A stretch of 64,000 nt of DNA, taken from contig NZ_AULO01000013.1 of the NCBI RefSeq assembly GCF_000422325.1, positions 62,001-126,000 on the forward strand, read 5' to 3'. The notes beneath the pieces were generated by a model. That model saw nothing but the letters and a program-made list of their open reading frames with translations, searched no databases and was not told where the DNA came from. Made by a program: the position numbers and the translations under genes. Source of the DNA: Marinospirillum minutulum DSM 6287. Lineage in GTDB: Bacteria > Pseudomonadota > Gammaproteobacteria > Pseudomonadales > Halomonadaceae. Positions 8,226 through 16,588 of the stretch are shown here, in pieces; positions within the stretch are counted from its first letter, which is position 1; each line of letters starts with the position of its first letter.

Positions 8226-9164
8226 ATGACAAACTCTGCAGGCAAGTTAGCCGCACGCAACAAAATTGCTGGCGGCAACCGTATGGAACTTTTGCTTTTC
8301 CGTTTAAGGGGAAGGCAGCTCTACGGTATTAATGTTTTTAAAGTGAAGGAAATCATTCCCTGCCCACGCCTTACTAGCTTGCCACATCATACAGCAGAAG
8401 TTCGAGGTGTTGCGCATGTACGTGAAGGGGCCATCTCCATCCTAGACTTAGGCATGGCTATTCGCCAACCCCCCATGGAAAACCCGCGTGAAAACTTTGT
8501 CATAGTGACGGAATATAACCGACGCACACAAGGCTTTTTAGTGCGTGAGGTAGACCGTATAGTAAACATAGATTGGGAAGAGGTTCACCCACCCCCTAAG
8601 GGTAGTGGTAAAAACAGCTTTTTAACGGCTGTTACCCAGATGGACAATCAACTGATCGAAATCATTGATGTTGAAAAAATTATTGCTAGTGTTGATCCTT
8701 TAGCTCAGGGGGTTTCTAGCAACCTATTAACCGATGAAATAAAAGCAATTGCAGGTAACTACCACATTTTACTGGTAGATGACTCAAGCGTTGCACGTAA
8801 CCAGGTAGAGCGCAACCTGACAGAAACGGGTGTTCAATTCACCAGCCTAACGAATGGTAAAGAGGCACTCGATTATTTAAATAACCTTGCTGATGAAGGT
8901 AAGAATATCAGCGATGAGTTTTTAATGATTATTTCAGATATCGAAATGCCTGAAATGGATGGTTACACTTTAACCAACCGCATTAAACAAGACCCGCGCC
9001 TTAGTAATTTAACTGTACTCTTACATTCGTCATTAAGTGGCATTTTTAATGAGGCAATGGTTAAAAAGGTAGGCGCAAACTTTTTCTTAGCTAAATATGA
9101 TGCAGATGAACTTGCTAGAGTCGTTATTGGTGAAATTAAAAAAGCTGCAACAGCCAAAAGGTGA
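8226..9164 (+). CDS. cheV: CheV, CheW-receiver chemotaxis coupling protein
   Basis: A CheW domain (about residues 18-160, MELLLFRLRGRQLYGINVFKVKEI) is fused to a receiver domain (about 178-305) with the acidic pair DD near residue 185, phospho-acceptor Asp238 in ISDIEMPEMDG, and a late Lys in FFLAKYD. CheV couples receptors to CheA and acts in adaptation. The ATG at 8226, preceded by AAGAAGAA, is preferred over an in-frame GTG at 8205. It is followed by cheR, the arrangement seen in Pseudomonas and Vibrio, and is divergent from flgA. Confidence 0.93.
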   Translation: MTNSAGKLAARNKIAGGNRMELLLFRLRGRQLYGINVFKVKEIIPCPRLTSLPHHTAEVRGVAHVREGAISILDLGMAIRQPPMENPRENFVIVTEYNRRTQGFLVREVDRIVNIDWEEVHPPPKGSGKNSFLTAVTQMDNQLIEIIDVEKIIASVDPLAQGVSSNLLTDEIKAIAGNYHILLVDDSSVARNQVERNLTETGVQFTSLTNGKEALDYLNNLADEGKNISDEFLMIISDIEMPEMDGYTLTNRIKQDPRLSNLTVLLHSSLSGIFNEAMVKKVGANFFLAKYDADELARVVIGEIKKAATAKR

Positions 9165-9244
9165 TCTAGTCTATAGCTTTAGTCCAGTTAAGTTATTATC
9201 ATATAAAGCTCTTTATAATATTACCTGGTAGATGGTGGTGATGG

Positions 9245-10084
9245 ATGTCAATTAGCAAGACGTTGGGCCCCCAAGAGTTTGAGGCTTTCCGTAATTTTCT
9301 ACAGGATGCCTGTGGTATTTTGCTGGGTGACAATAAACAGTACCTAGTCACTAGTCGTTTGAGCAAGATTATGGCTCAGCAAAAGTTAGAGAGTTTAACT
9401 GACTTAATGCGTGAGATGCAGCGCAATCCACGCTCTGGCTTAAAGGAAGCCGTTGTTGATGCGATGACAACTAACGAAACCTTATGGTTTCGTGATGTTC
9501 ACCCGTTTAATATTCTAGAAAACAAGGTTTTGCCTGAAATAGCGCCTAAGTTGGGTGCGCAGCAGTTAAAAATTTGGTCTTCTGCTAGCTCAACAGGGCA
9601 AGAAGCCTACTCTATTTCTATGGTGATAGAAGAGTTCCGTAAAAAGAACCCTTCTTTGTTGCGAGGCGGCGAAAAAATTATTGGTACAGACATTTCAGCT
9701 TCTGCCTTAGCCACAGCCAAGTCAGGTACCTATGAAATGCTGGCAATTGGTCGTGGCTTATCTAAAGAGCGTTTAACCAAGCACTTTACCCAAACCGGTG
9801 AAGGGCGCTGGAAGGTAAACCCCAACATACAGCGCCGTACTGAATTTCGTATGATGAACCTCTTGCATAGCTACACCATGCTAGGTCAGTTTGATATTGT
9901 CTTTTGCCGCAACGTATTAATTTACTTTTCTGCGGAGCTTAAAAAAGACATACTTAAACGTATTCACGCTACATTAAAACCTGGTGGTTACTTGTTTTTG
10001 GGTGCTTCTGAAGCCTTATCTAACATGCCTGAACTTTATGAGATGGTGCAGTGCAGACCAGGCATTATTTACCGAGCCAAGTAA
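9245..10084 (+). CDS. cheR: CheR, chemoreceptor methyltransferase
   Basis: CheR uses S-adenosylmethionine to methylate glutamates in receptor signalling domains for adaptation. The 279-residue protein has the helical N-terminal domain (1-75) and the Rossmann methyltransferase domain. Visible motifs are MTTNETLWFRD, IWSSASSTGQEAYSISM, GTDISASAL and FDIVFCRNVLIYFSAELKKDIL. Length and motifs are normal. It lies 80 bases after cheV and ends at a clear terminator, so cheV-cheR probably form one unit serving the three receptors in this window and others elsewhere. Confidence 0.96.
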   Translation: MSISKTLGPQEFEAFRNFLQDACGILLGDNKQYLVTSRLSKIMAQQKLESLTDLMREMQRNPRSGLKEAVVDAMTTNETLWFRDVHPFNILENKVLPEIAPKLGAQQLKIWSSASSTGQEAYSISMVIEEFRKKNPSLLRGGEKIIGTDISASALATAKSGTYEMLAIGRGLSKERLTKHFTQTGEGRWKVNPNIQRRTEFRMMNLLHSYTMLGQFDIVFCRNVLIYFSAELKKDILKRIHATLKPGGYLFLGASEALSNMPELYEMVQCRPGIIYRAK

Positions 10085-10103
10085 TTCACTAAGCTAGTTT
10101 ACT

Positions 10104-10127
10104 AGGCGCTCTTAGGAGCGCCTTTTC
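10104..10127 (+). terminator. Rho-independent terminator after cheR
   Basis: AGGCGCTC (10104-10111), loop TTAG and GAGCGCCT (10116-10123) form an 8-bp GC-rich stem followed by TTTTC. It separates cheR from rsmC. Confidence 0.85.
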
Positions 10128-10155
10128 TATTTCATATAGAACAGTTACCTAAACC

Positions 10156-11223
10156 ATGTCTAATCTTTCAGCTTCTTCTGCTTTAAATCAATTTTTATTT
10201 CGCCAGCTAGATGCTTGGCTAGATCAACCTTTAAACTTGGTTGCTGCGCCCGCAGGCCTTAATTGGCAACAGCTAGCCGCTGCCTTTGCTAACACCCAGC
10301 ACCCCCTTCGAGTATGGACAAACGATTGGCGCAGCTTGCAACTTGCTCAAGCTGCCGGTATTCAGAGCTTCTTTACTGCCGAACAAGCACCCAACAACCT
10401 AGCTGGACGCAGTTTAGTTTTTTGGCCTAAAGCTAAAGAAGAGGGTTATTGGTGGTTAGGGCAGCTAGCTAAAATACCGCATGAACAGGTTTTACTTGCC
10501 GGTGAAACTAACGGTGGAGTTAAAGCACTGGCTAAGCAGCTGCAAGGCGCTGGTGTACTGGTGAATAAAACTGATTCGGCTAGGCGTTGTGCACTTTATA
10601 CCCTTGATTCTTTGCAGCCAGCTAAAGCATTGATTGCCGAAAACACCCTAGATCAACAAGGGTTTGGACTAGGTGAGTTAACACTGGTTAGCCAGCCTGG
10701 GGTATTCAGTCATGGTCGGGTTGATGAAGGCTCAGCCCTGTTAATTGCAACGCTTACCAAGCAGCTAACTATTTCAGCAGGCAAGGCATTAGACCTAGGC
10801 TGTGGTTGCGGTTTATTAGGTGCTTGGCTACTTAAGCAGCACCCTAAATTACAGCTTACTGCTGCTGATGTAAGTGGCTTTGCTTTGAATGCAACGCGTG
10901 CAACTCTGCAAGCAAACCAACTTAAAGGTAAAGTGGTTGCAGCAGATATTTTTACAGGTTTGGATGAATGCGCCCCACCTGAGGGCTACGACTTAATTAT
11001 TAGCAATCCCCCTTTTCATACGGGTAAAGCTACTGACTACGAGCTAGCAAGCCGCTTAATTAGCCAAGCACCTAACTACCTACGCAAAGGTGGCGAATTG
11101 TGGATTGTCGCTAACCGTTTTTTACCCTACCCAGACTTACTGCAACAAGCCTTTGGTAACTTTATAATTGCCGCTGAAAACGGTAAATTCCGTGTTTACA
11201 AGGCAATAGGAGGTAAAGGGTGA
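10156..11223 (+). CDS. rsmC: RsmC, 16S rRNA G1207 methyltransferase
   Basis: RsmC methylates N2 of guanosine 1207 in the small ribosomal subunit. The 355-residue protein has the family's two-domain build: a degenerate N-terminal half without a SAM motif, and a C-terminal half with the SAM loop LDLGCGCGLLGAWL (about 213-226) and the base-methyltransferase motif ISNPPFHTG (about 290-298). It overlaps cmoA by 4 bases, so it leads an operon of RNA-modifying methyltransferases. RlmG is a relative, but the length and NPPFH context favour RsmC. Confidence 0.9.
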   Translation: MSNLSASSALNQFLFRQLDAWLDQPLNLVAAPAGLNWQQLAAAFANTQHPLRVWTNDWRSLQLAQAAGIQSFFTAEQAPNNLAGRSLVFWPKAKEEGYWWLGQLAKIPHEQVLLAGETNGGVKALAKQLQGAGVLVNKTDSARRCALYTLDSLQPAKALIAENTLDQQGFGLGELTLVSQPGVFSHGRVDEGSALLIATLTKQLTISAGKALDLGCGCGLLGAWLLKQHPKLQLTAADVSGFALNATRATLQANQLKGKVVAADIFTGLDECAPPEGYDLIISNPPFHTGKATDYELASRLISQAPNYLRKGGELWIVANRFLPYPDLLQQAFGNFIIAAENGKFRVYKAIGGKG

Positions 11224-11972
11224 GCAGGTCTAATATTCCACGTGATGCTATTTTTGCTACTCCCTTAGATGAGCTAGCCAGCTTTTCTTTTGATGAACAG
11301 GTAGCCAATGTCTTTCCAGATATGATTAAACGTTCTATTCCTGGTTATTCACAAATTTTAGGAATGACAGGCGTTATAGCTAAGCGTTATGTACCTGAGG
11401 GTGGGCGTATTTATGATTTAGGGGCTTCTTTAGGTGCAACCACTTTAAGCGTGGCACAACAATTAGAGCATTTAGAAACGGTTGATTTTATTACGCTAGA
11501 TACTTCACCCGCTATGACAGAGCGCTGTGCCAAACTACTTGCTAAAAATCTGCCGCAGCGTTCAGTCACAACACTTTGTAGTGATGTGCGCAGCTTTGAT
11601 TATCAGCCCTGTGACTTAATCTTATTAAATTTTACGTTACAGTTTTTACCACCTGCCGATCGCCAAGTGTTACTAACTAAGCTTTTTCAAGCACTTCGCC
11701 CAGGCGGCGCTTTAATTATTAGTGAAAAAATTCATTTTGAAGACCCTCGCCAAGCGCAGTTACTTTATGAGCTGCATCACGATTTTAAACGTGCTAATGG
11801 TTACTCAGATATGGAAATCAGTCAAAAGCGTACTGCTTTAGAAGATGTTCTGCTTACCGATACACCCGAACAACATGAACAACGCTTAAAAGAAACGGGA
11901 TTTAGCTTTGTTAGCCAGTGGTTTCAATACCTTAACTTTGCTTCTTTTCTTGCTATTAAAGGGGATAGCTAA
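11220..11972 (+). CDS. cmoA: CmoA, carboxy-S-adenosylmethionine synthase
   Basis: CmoA converts S-adenosylmethionine and prephenate to carboxy-SAM, the donor for wobble uridine 34 modification. The start is GTG overlapping the rsmC stop (GTGA). Motifs seen: FDEQVANVFPDMIKRSIPGY near residue 20, IYDLGASLGATTLSV (about 63) and the DTSPAM and LRPGGALIISEK segments. The 250-residue length is normal. It overlaps cmoB by one base (TAATG), a translationally coupled pair. Confidence 0.96.
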   Translation: MSRSNIPRDAIFATPLDELASFSFDEQVANVFPDMIKRSIPGYSQILGMTGVIAKRYVPEGGRIYDLGASLGATTLSVAQQLEHLETVDFITLDTSPAMTERCAKLLAKNLPQRSVTTLCSDVRSFDYQPCDLILLNFTLQFLPPADRQVLLTKLFQALRPGGALIISEKIHFEDPRQAQLLYELHHDFKRANGYSDMEISQKRTALEDVLLTDTPEQHEQRLKETGFSFVSQWFQYLNFASFLAIKGDS

Positions 11973-12988
11973 TGCAAGGCCCTGATTTTTCTGAAATCTA
12001 CCAACAACTAGCCTTATTAGGAGGCGAGCGACCCGGCCTGCATACTTGGCTAGCTAAATTACCAAAACAGTTAGCTGAAGCATTAGACGTTAAACGCTTT
12101 CCTGAATTTGTTGGTTGGTGGAAGCGCATAGAAAAACTACCAGAGGTATTCAGTGCTGAAATTAGCTTAACTAGTGCAGCAGTAACGGCTGAAAAAGCCC
12201 GTTTAAGCGAAAACGCAACCCTCAGCACTAGCCAACAGCGAATGATTACAGGTTTATTGCAAGATTTAAAACCTTGGCGGAAAGGGCCTTACCAGCTACA
12301 GGGCACCTATATAAATACCGAGTGGCGTTCAGACTTCAAGTGGGATCGACTTGCACCCCATTTAAGTGATTTACGTGGCCGCAAGGTATTAGATGTCGGT
12401 GGTGGTTCTGGCTACCATGCTTGGCGTTTAGCAGGTGCAGGCGCAGAATTCACCCTTTGTATAGATCCCTCACCCCGTTATTTCGCCCAGTTTGAAGCAG
12501 TACGCAAACTAATGGGCAATAAAGAGCGCCCTGCTGTTTTTCACCTACCCTTGGGTATAGAAGCCGTACCAGAGAAAATAGAAGCATTTGATACGGTGCT
12601 TTCTATGGGTGTGCTTTATCATCGCCGTTCACCGATAGATCATTTGTACGAGCTAAAAGACTGCTTGCGCTCCGGTGGTGAACTGGTTTTAGAAACCCTG
12701 GTGATTGAAGGTGATGAAACCAACTGCTTAATGCCCGAAGATCGCTATGCCGCCATGAGCAATGTGTGGTTTTTACCTTCCGTTGCTCAATTAGAACTTT
12801 GGTTAAGGCGCTGTGGCTTTAAAAATATACGCTGCGTAGATTTAAACCTAACCAGCACTAAGGAGCAACGCGCAACCGAGTGGATGACTTTTCAATCCTT
12901 GGCTGACTTTTTAGACCCACAAAACCCTCAGCTAACCCGTGAAGGCTACCCTGCACCCTTACGTGCTATTTTAATCGCTGAAAAATAA
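11972..12988 (+). CDS. cmoB: CmoB, tRNA U34 carboxymethyltransferase
   Basis: CmoB transfers the carboxymethyl group from carboxy-SAM to 5-hydroxyuridine 34 of tRNAs, giving cmo5U and wider wobble reading. It has a 338-residue sequence with KGPYQLQGTYINTEWRSDFKWDRL (the CmoB hallmark before the methyltransferase fold), LDVGGGSGYHAWRLAGAGA and MGVLYHRRSPIDHL. The gene follows cmoA with a one-base overlap. No terminator with a strong T-tract was seen in the 139 bases before fpr. Confidence 0.96.
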   Translation: MQGPDFSEIYQQLALLGGERPGLHTWLAKLPKQLAEALDVKRFPEFVGWWKRIEKLPEVFSAEISLTSAAVTAEKARLSENATLSTSQQRMITGLLQDLKPWRKGPYQLQGTYINTEWRSDFKWDRLAPHLSDLRGRKVLDVGGGSGYHAWRLAGAGAEFTLCIDPSPRYFAQFEAVRKLMGNKERPAVFHLPLGIEAVPEKIEAFDTVLSMGVLYHRRSPIDHLYELKDCLRSGGELVLETLVIEGDETNCLMPEDRYAAMSNVWFLPSVAQLELWLRRCGFKNIRCVDLNLTSTKEQRATEWMTFQSLADFLDPQNPQLTREGYPAPLRAILIAEK

Positions 12989-13127
12989 ATCTCATATTCT
13001 TTTAGCGAATAAGCTTCTAAACACTAATACCCATAAGGTTATAAAAACAAACTATTTAGCAATCACTATCATTTGGGTTAGAATAACCAATCATTTTACT
13101 AGGTAATAGAGGGTTGCGAGGGCTAAC

Positions 13128-13901
13128 ATGAGCAAGTTTTATGCTGAAGAAGTAACGAGCGTACACCATTGGACAGAGCACCTGTTTAGCTTTACGACTA
13201 CCCGTGATGCTGGTCTACGTTTTAAAAATGGTCAGTTTGTAATGATCGGACTAGAAGTGGATGGTCGCCCTTTAATGCGAGCCTATAGTATTGCTAGCCC
13301 TAATTACGATGATCAGCTCGAATTTTTCAGTATTAAAGTTCAAGACGGCCCGCTAACTTCACGCTTGCAGCACTTAAAAGAAGGCGACAAGTTAATCGTC
13401 AGCAAGAAGCCAACTGGTACGCTAGTGCTTGATGACTTATTACCTGCTAAAAACCTTTATTTGTTTAGCACTGGCACTGGCTTAGCACCTTTTTTAAGTG
13501 TAATTCAAGACCCAGAAACTTATGAACGCTTTGAGAAGGTTATACTTCTTCATGGTGTACGCTGGGAAAAAGACTTAGCCTACAGTGAGTTTATTACTCA
13601 AGAGCTACCTCAGCATGAATACCTTAGCGAGCAGATTAAAAATCAATTAATTTATTATCCAGCAGTAACGCGTGAAGAATTTGTTCACCAAGGTCGTATT
13701 ACTGAATTGGCTGCTAGTGGGCAGTTGGCTAAAGATTTAGGTTTGCCCGAGTTAAACCCAGCTACTGACAGGGCAATGATTTGCGGCAGTCCTGAAATGC
13801 TAAAGGATATTAGCAAAATGTTAGATGAGCGTGGCTTTAAAGTATCGCCACGCATGGGTGAAGCGGCAGATTATGTAATTGAACGGGCTTTTGTTAGCTA
13901 A
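13128..13901 (+). CDS. fpr: Fpr, ferredoxin/flavodoxin-NADP+ reductase
   Basis: Fpr moves electrons between NADPH and ferredoxin or flavodoxin, serving iron-sulfur enzymes and oxidative defence. The 257-residue protein shows the FAD motif RAYSIASPNYDD (about 45-56), the NADP motif STGTGLAPFLS (about 115-125), CGSPEML near the C-terminus and the typical aromatic/acidic tail (YVIERAFVS). Start ATG 13128 follows GGTAATAGAGGG. Its last four bases overlap the convergent REC-PilZ gene. The upstream 139 bases hold a plausible -10 (TTAGAAT, about 13078-13084), but I could not identify a specific regulator site. Confidence 0.93.
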   Translation: MSKFYAEEVTSVHHWTEHLFSFTTTRDAGLRFKNGQFVMIGLEVDGRPLMRAYSIASPNYDDQLEFFSIKVQDGPLTSRLQHLKEGDKLIVSKKPTGTLVLDDLLPAKNLYLFSTGTGLAPFLSVIQDPETYERFEKVILLHGVRWEKDLAYSEFITQELPQHEYLSEQIKNQLIYYPAVTREEFVHQGRITELAASGQLAKDLGLPELNPATDRAMICGSPEMLKDISKMLDERGFKVSPRMGEAADYVIERAFVS

Positions 13902-14680
13902 AGTTTTTCTATTACTTCATCTTGGTTTTTTGAAGCCTTTGCCTGACGAGCAGCGGCTTCAATATAGCTAACTAGGTGTTTGCGTGGGTCTTCTTCCATT
14001 GGCTGAAATCTTGCAGCTAACCGTATATTATCCGTTCTTGAGGGATGCATAGGATCAGCTTCTAGACGAATTATTTGGCAAGGTAAAACAGCAGAACCCT
14101 TGCCGTGAGGATGCCCTATTTTAGCCTGAAACGAATCAAATACCGTGCTTGTTCGCATTGCCTCGTGCTCCACCATCATCAATAAACCAGACAAAGAAAT
14201 ATCAACTAGGTCTGCGTTAACCTCTGCGCCTGAAGCAAGCTTAATAACTACTTTTTGATCTCTAGCGACTCGAGTCAGTTCGGCATTACGGCGCTCCATA
14301 CGACCCTGAGCCAAAAAAACTTTTTCAACTAGTTTTTTAGCAGTAAAGGGCTTAACTATAAATGAGGTTACCCCTAGCTGTACTGCGGTTACTAAGGAAT
14401 CACGATCACCTTTAGAAGTAATCATAATAAAAGGTAGGTGGGCAGTATCTGGGTTGCTTCTAATTTCTTTAAGTAGCTCGTCACCTGCCATCACAGGCAT
14501 TTCCCAATCACAAAAAATCCAATCTATATCAGGGCGTTGTTTTAAACGGCGTAGTGCTTCCTGCCCATCAGATGCCTCAACAATATCTTTACAGTAAAGA
14601 TGATCACGTAGCACATTAATAATTGCCGATCGCGCCGTTGTGGAATCATCAACAACCAGAACTACATCTTTTTCTAGCAT
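13898..14680 (-). CDS. Response regulator with PilZ output domain
   Basis: A receiver domain (1-125) has acidic residues VVDDS (about 10-12), phospho-acceptor Asp in FCDWEMPVM (about 58) and Lys in FIVKPF (about 109). A linker and PilZ domain (about 140-225) follow. The DxSxxG part of PilZ is present (VDISLSGLLM), but the first motif reads as RVARD with RxxR spacing rather than RxxxR, so cyclic di-GMP binding is uncertain. It probably links a phosphorelay to cyclic di-GMP-type control. No kinase gene is adjacent. It is convergent with fpr (4-base overlap). Confidence 0.83.
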   Translation of the reverse strand: MLEKDVVLVVDDSTTARSAIINVLRDHLYCKDIVEASDGQEALRRLKQRPDIDWIFCDWEMPVMAGDELLKEIRSNPDTAHLPFIMITSKGDRDSLVTAVQLGVTSFIVKPFTAKKLVEKVFLAQGRMERRNAELTRVARDQKVVIKLASGAEVNADLVDISLSGLLMMVEHEAMRTSTVFDSFQAKIGHPHGKGSAVLPCQIIRLEADPMHPSRTDNIRLAARFQPMEEDPRKHLVSYIEAAARQAKASKNQDEVIEKL

Positions 14681-14773
14681 TACCTTTATCCAAGTCGAAG
14701 AGCAAAATTGTTAGTTGATTATAAAGTGTAAATTGTGTGCATCATACCACCAATACAGATTAAAAAGCCTGCT

Positions 14774-14815
14774 AGGTTACTCAGCTTCTAAGTGTTTTCA
14801 GAAGCTGAGTAGCCT
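14774..14815 (-). terminator. Hairpin terminator after haem-c chemoreceptor gene
   Basis: AGGTTACTCAGCTTCT (14774-14789) and AGAAGCTGAGTAGCCT (14800-14815) form a 16-bp stem with one G-U and a 10-base loop. On the minus strand a T5 run (GGCTTTTT) follows a few bases later. It ends the chemoreceptor transcript 18 bases after its stop. Confidence 0.75.
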
Positions 14816-14832
14816 AAATAATAACAAGGCGT

Positions 14833-16458
14833 TTAATTTAATTTAAAACTATCAACTAGCTTTTCTAAATGGTCAGCTAACTTAACTAAATCATCACTTA
14901 CTTCGGAAGATTTAGTTGCATTAATAGAGGTTTGTTGTGCAATACCACCTATATGAATTACCTGAGCATTAACGCGACCGGCAACCTCTTGCTGCTCTTC
15001 AGCAGCATTAGCCATCTGGCTATTCAGTTGGCTAATATTGGTTACTGCATCGGCAATATGGCTTAAAGACTCTCCTACACGCTCAACATCAGCAACACTC
15101 TTTTTAGAGCCTTCGCGTGCTGTTTCCATCATGGTTACAGCGCCCTTGGCTTCTTCCTGTAAACGGTCAATAGTTCGTCTGACTTCTTGAGTTGCATCAT
15201 GGGTACGGTTAGCTAAAGAACGGACTTCATCTGCAACTACAGCAAACCCTCGTCCACTTTCACCGGCTCTTGCAGCTTCTATTGCTGCGTTAAGTGCTAA
15301 GAGGTTAGTTTGTTCAGCGATGGCGGTTATTATTTCAAGCACTTGGCCTACATCATCACTGTATTGATCTAAGGCTTGAATAACATTGGAGGCTTTATCT
15401 AGATGCTTGGTTAAATCATGAATACTGCAAATGCTTTCTGAGGTTAGGTCACGGCTAGAGTTAGCTTCTTTGTCGGCTTCAACCGATGCTTGCGAAGTAC
15501 GCTGTGCATGTTCACGCGTAACCTGCGCACTGGCTTGCATTTGCTCCATAGAACTTGCCATTTGTTCAGTTTCTGCATATTGAGTATTAACGGCTTTAAC
15601 TGTTTCATCTGCAACAGTGGCAATGGTGGTTGCTGAAGATTTTAAGCTACGGGTTGTAGAAGCAACCTGGCTTAGGCTGTCAGAAAAGCGTTCTAGCATT
15701 TTATTGAAAGCTTTAGATAAAACACCAATTTCATCAGATGAGCGTACTGTATGCACACGAATAGTTAAATCAGATTCACTTTCTGCACGTTGGATGGCTT
15801 TTCTTAAGTAGCCTAAGGGACGTAAAATAATTCGGTATAAAACAAAGGAAATAAGTAATAAACCACCAATAAAGAGTAGGGCTTGTACACCACCCAACTT
15901 TAAGAGATTCATATTAATTTGTTTGTCTAGTGCTGCTAACGAGTAACTTAGACGTATAGCACCTAACTGCTCCCCTTCTGTACCCACATGACAGGTTGTA
16001 CAGTCTGTGCCTCGGTAGTTGGTTTCGCTAATAACAGGACGAAGCACCGTTAATACCCGCCCTTCAGGGGTGTTTCTAATAACTTCTATTAGCTCACCTT
16101 TTAAAGCGCGTTGGTCTAGTTCATCTGCCGCTTGATCTAAATTTGAACCTGCACCAAATAAGTCTATAACCGGTTGCGAGCGTAAAACCTTTGCTTCGGT
16201 AATACCTGGTTGGCTAAGCACTTTTTCACGATGAATTTCTCTAAACTGTGCCAAGGTACCCGTTAGCATCATAATGTTCAGAGTGTCTAGGTAGCTGTCA
16301 GTTGCATCTTTAACATTTTGCAACATGGCATCTTCAACCATGGCACGCTCACTACGTATGGTAAATAACATAGAAGCAACCATCACCACCAACAACACTG
16401 CCAGTAATACCGCATTCACCTTGGTTTGAATCGACGTATCAGCAAACCACTTATTCAT
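14833..16458 (-). CDS. Methyl-accepting chemotaxis protein with periplasmic c-type haem motif
   Basis: I start at ATG 16458 (MNKWFADTSIQTK), which has a GGAGAG ribosome site. An upstream in-frame start would add 17 residues. TM1 is about 14-33 and TM2 about 189-208. The periplasmic region between them contains CTTCH (Cys153, Cys156, His157, bases 15988-16002), a canonical CXXCH covalent haem site. HAMP and the receptor signalling domain follow, with the conserved hairpin ([33 protein letters not shown]). Known haem-c chemoreceptors (DcrA of Desulfovibrio, GSU0935 and GSU0582 of Geobacter) sense redox or oxygen. I infer a similar role. The gene is monocistronic between hairpins. Confidence 0.9.
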   Translation of the reverse strand: MNKWFADTSIQTKVNAVLLAVLLVVMVASMLFTIRSERAMVEDAMLQNVKDATDSYLDTLNIMMLTGTLAQFREIHREKVLSQPGITEAKVLRSQPVIDLFGAGSNLDQAADELDQRALKGELIEVIRNTPEGRVLTVLRPVISETNYRGTDCTTCHVGTEGEQLGAIRLSYSLAALDKQINMNLLKLGGVQALLFIGGLLLISFVLYRIILRPLGYLRKAIQRAESESDLTIRVHTVRSSDEIGVLSKAFNKMLERFSDSLSQVASTTRSLKSSATTIATVADETVKAVNTQYAETEQMASSMEQMQASAQVTREHAQRTSQASVEADKEANSSRDLTSESICSIHDLTKHLDKASNVIQALDQYSDDVGQVLEIITAIAEQTNLLALNAAIEAARAGESGRGFAVVADEVRSLANRTHDATQEVRRTIDRLQEEAKGAVTMMETAREGSKKSVADVERVGESLSHIADAVTNISQLNSQMANAAEEQQEVAGRVNAQVIHIGGIAQQTSINATKSSEVSDDLVKLADHLEKLVDSFKLN

Positions 16459-16541
16459 TCGGCTCTCCAGCAATCTCGGCTTACGCCAGATAAGACATAA
16501 AGGTTGCATAGTCCGTCATGATGGGTAGAGAATCCTTGATC

Positions 16542-16581
16542 TAGGCCAAGTTTGCTTGCCTCGGTAACCAAACTTGACCTA
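16542..16581. repeat. Long inverted repeat between trpB and chemoreceptor gene
   Basis: TAGGCCAAGTTTG (16542-16554) and CAAACTTGACCTA (16569-16581) pair with one mismatch across a 14-base loop. There is no T-tract on either side. It starts 8 bases after the trpB stop, so it may be a transcript-end structure, or an operator for the chemoreceptor. Confidence 0.5.
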
Positions 16582-16588
16582 AGTTTAC

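Noticed and set aside
13059-13080. Fur box upstream of fpr
   Set aside because: AATCACTATCATTT resembles one half-site, but there is no second half with proper symmetry.
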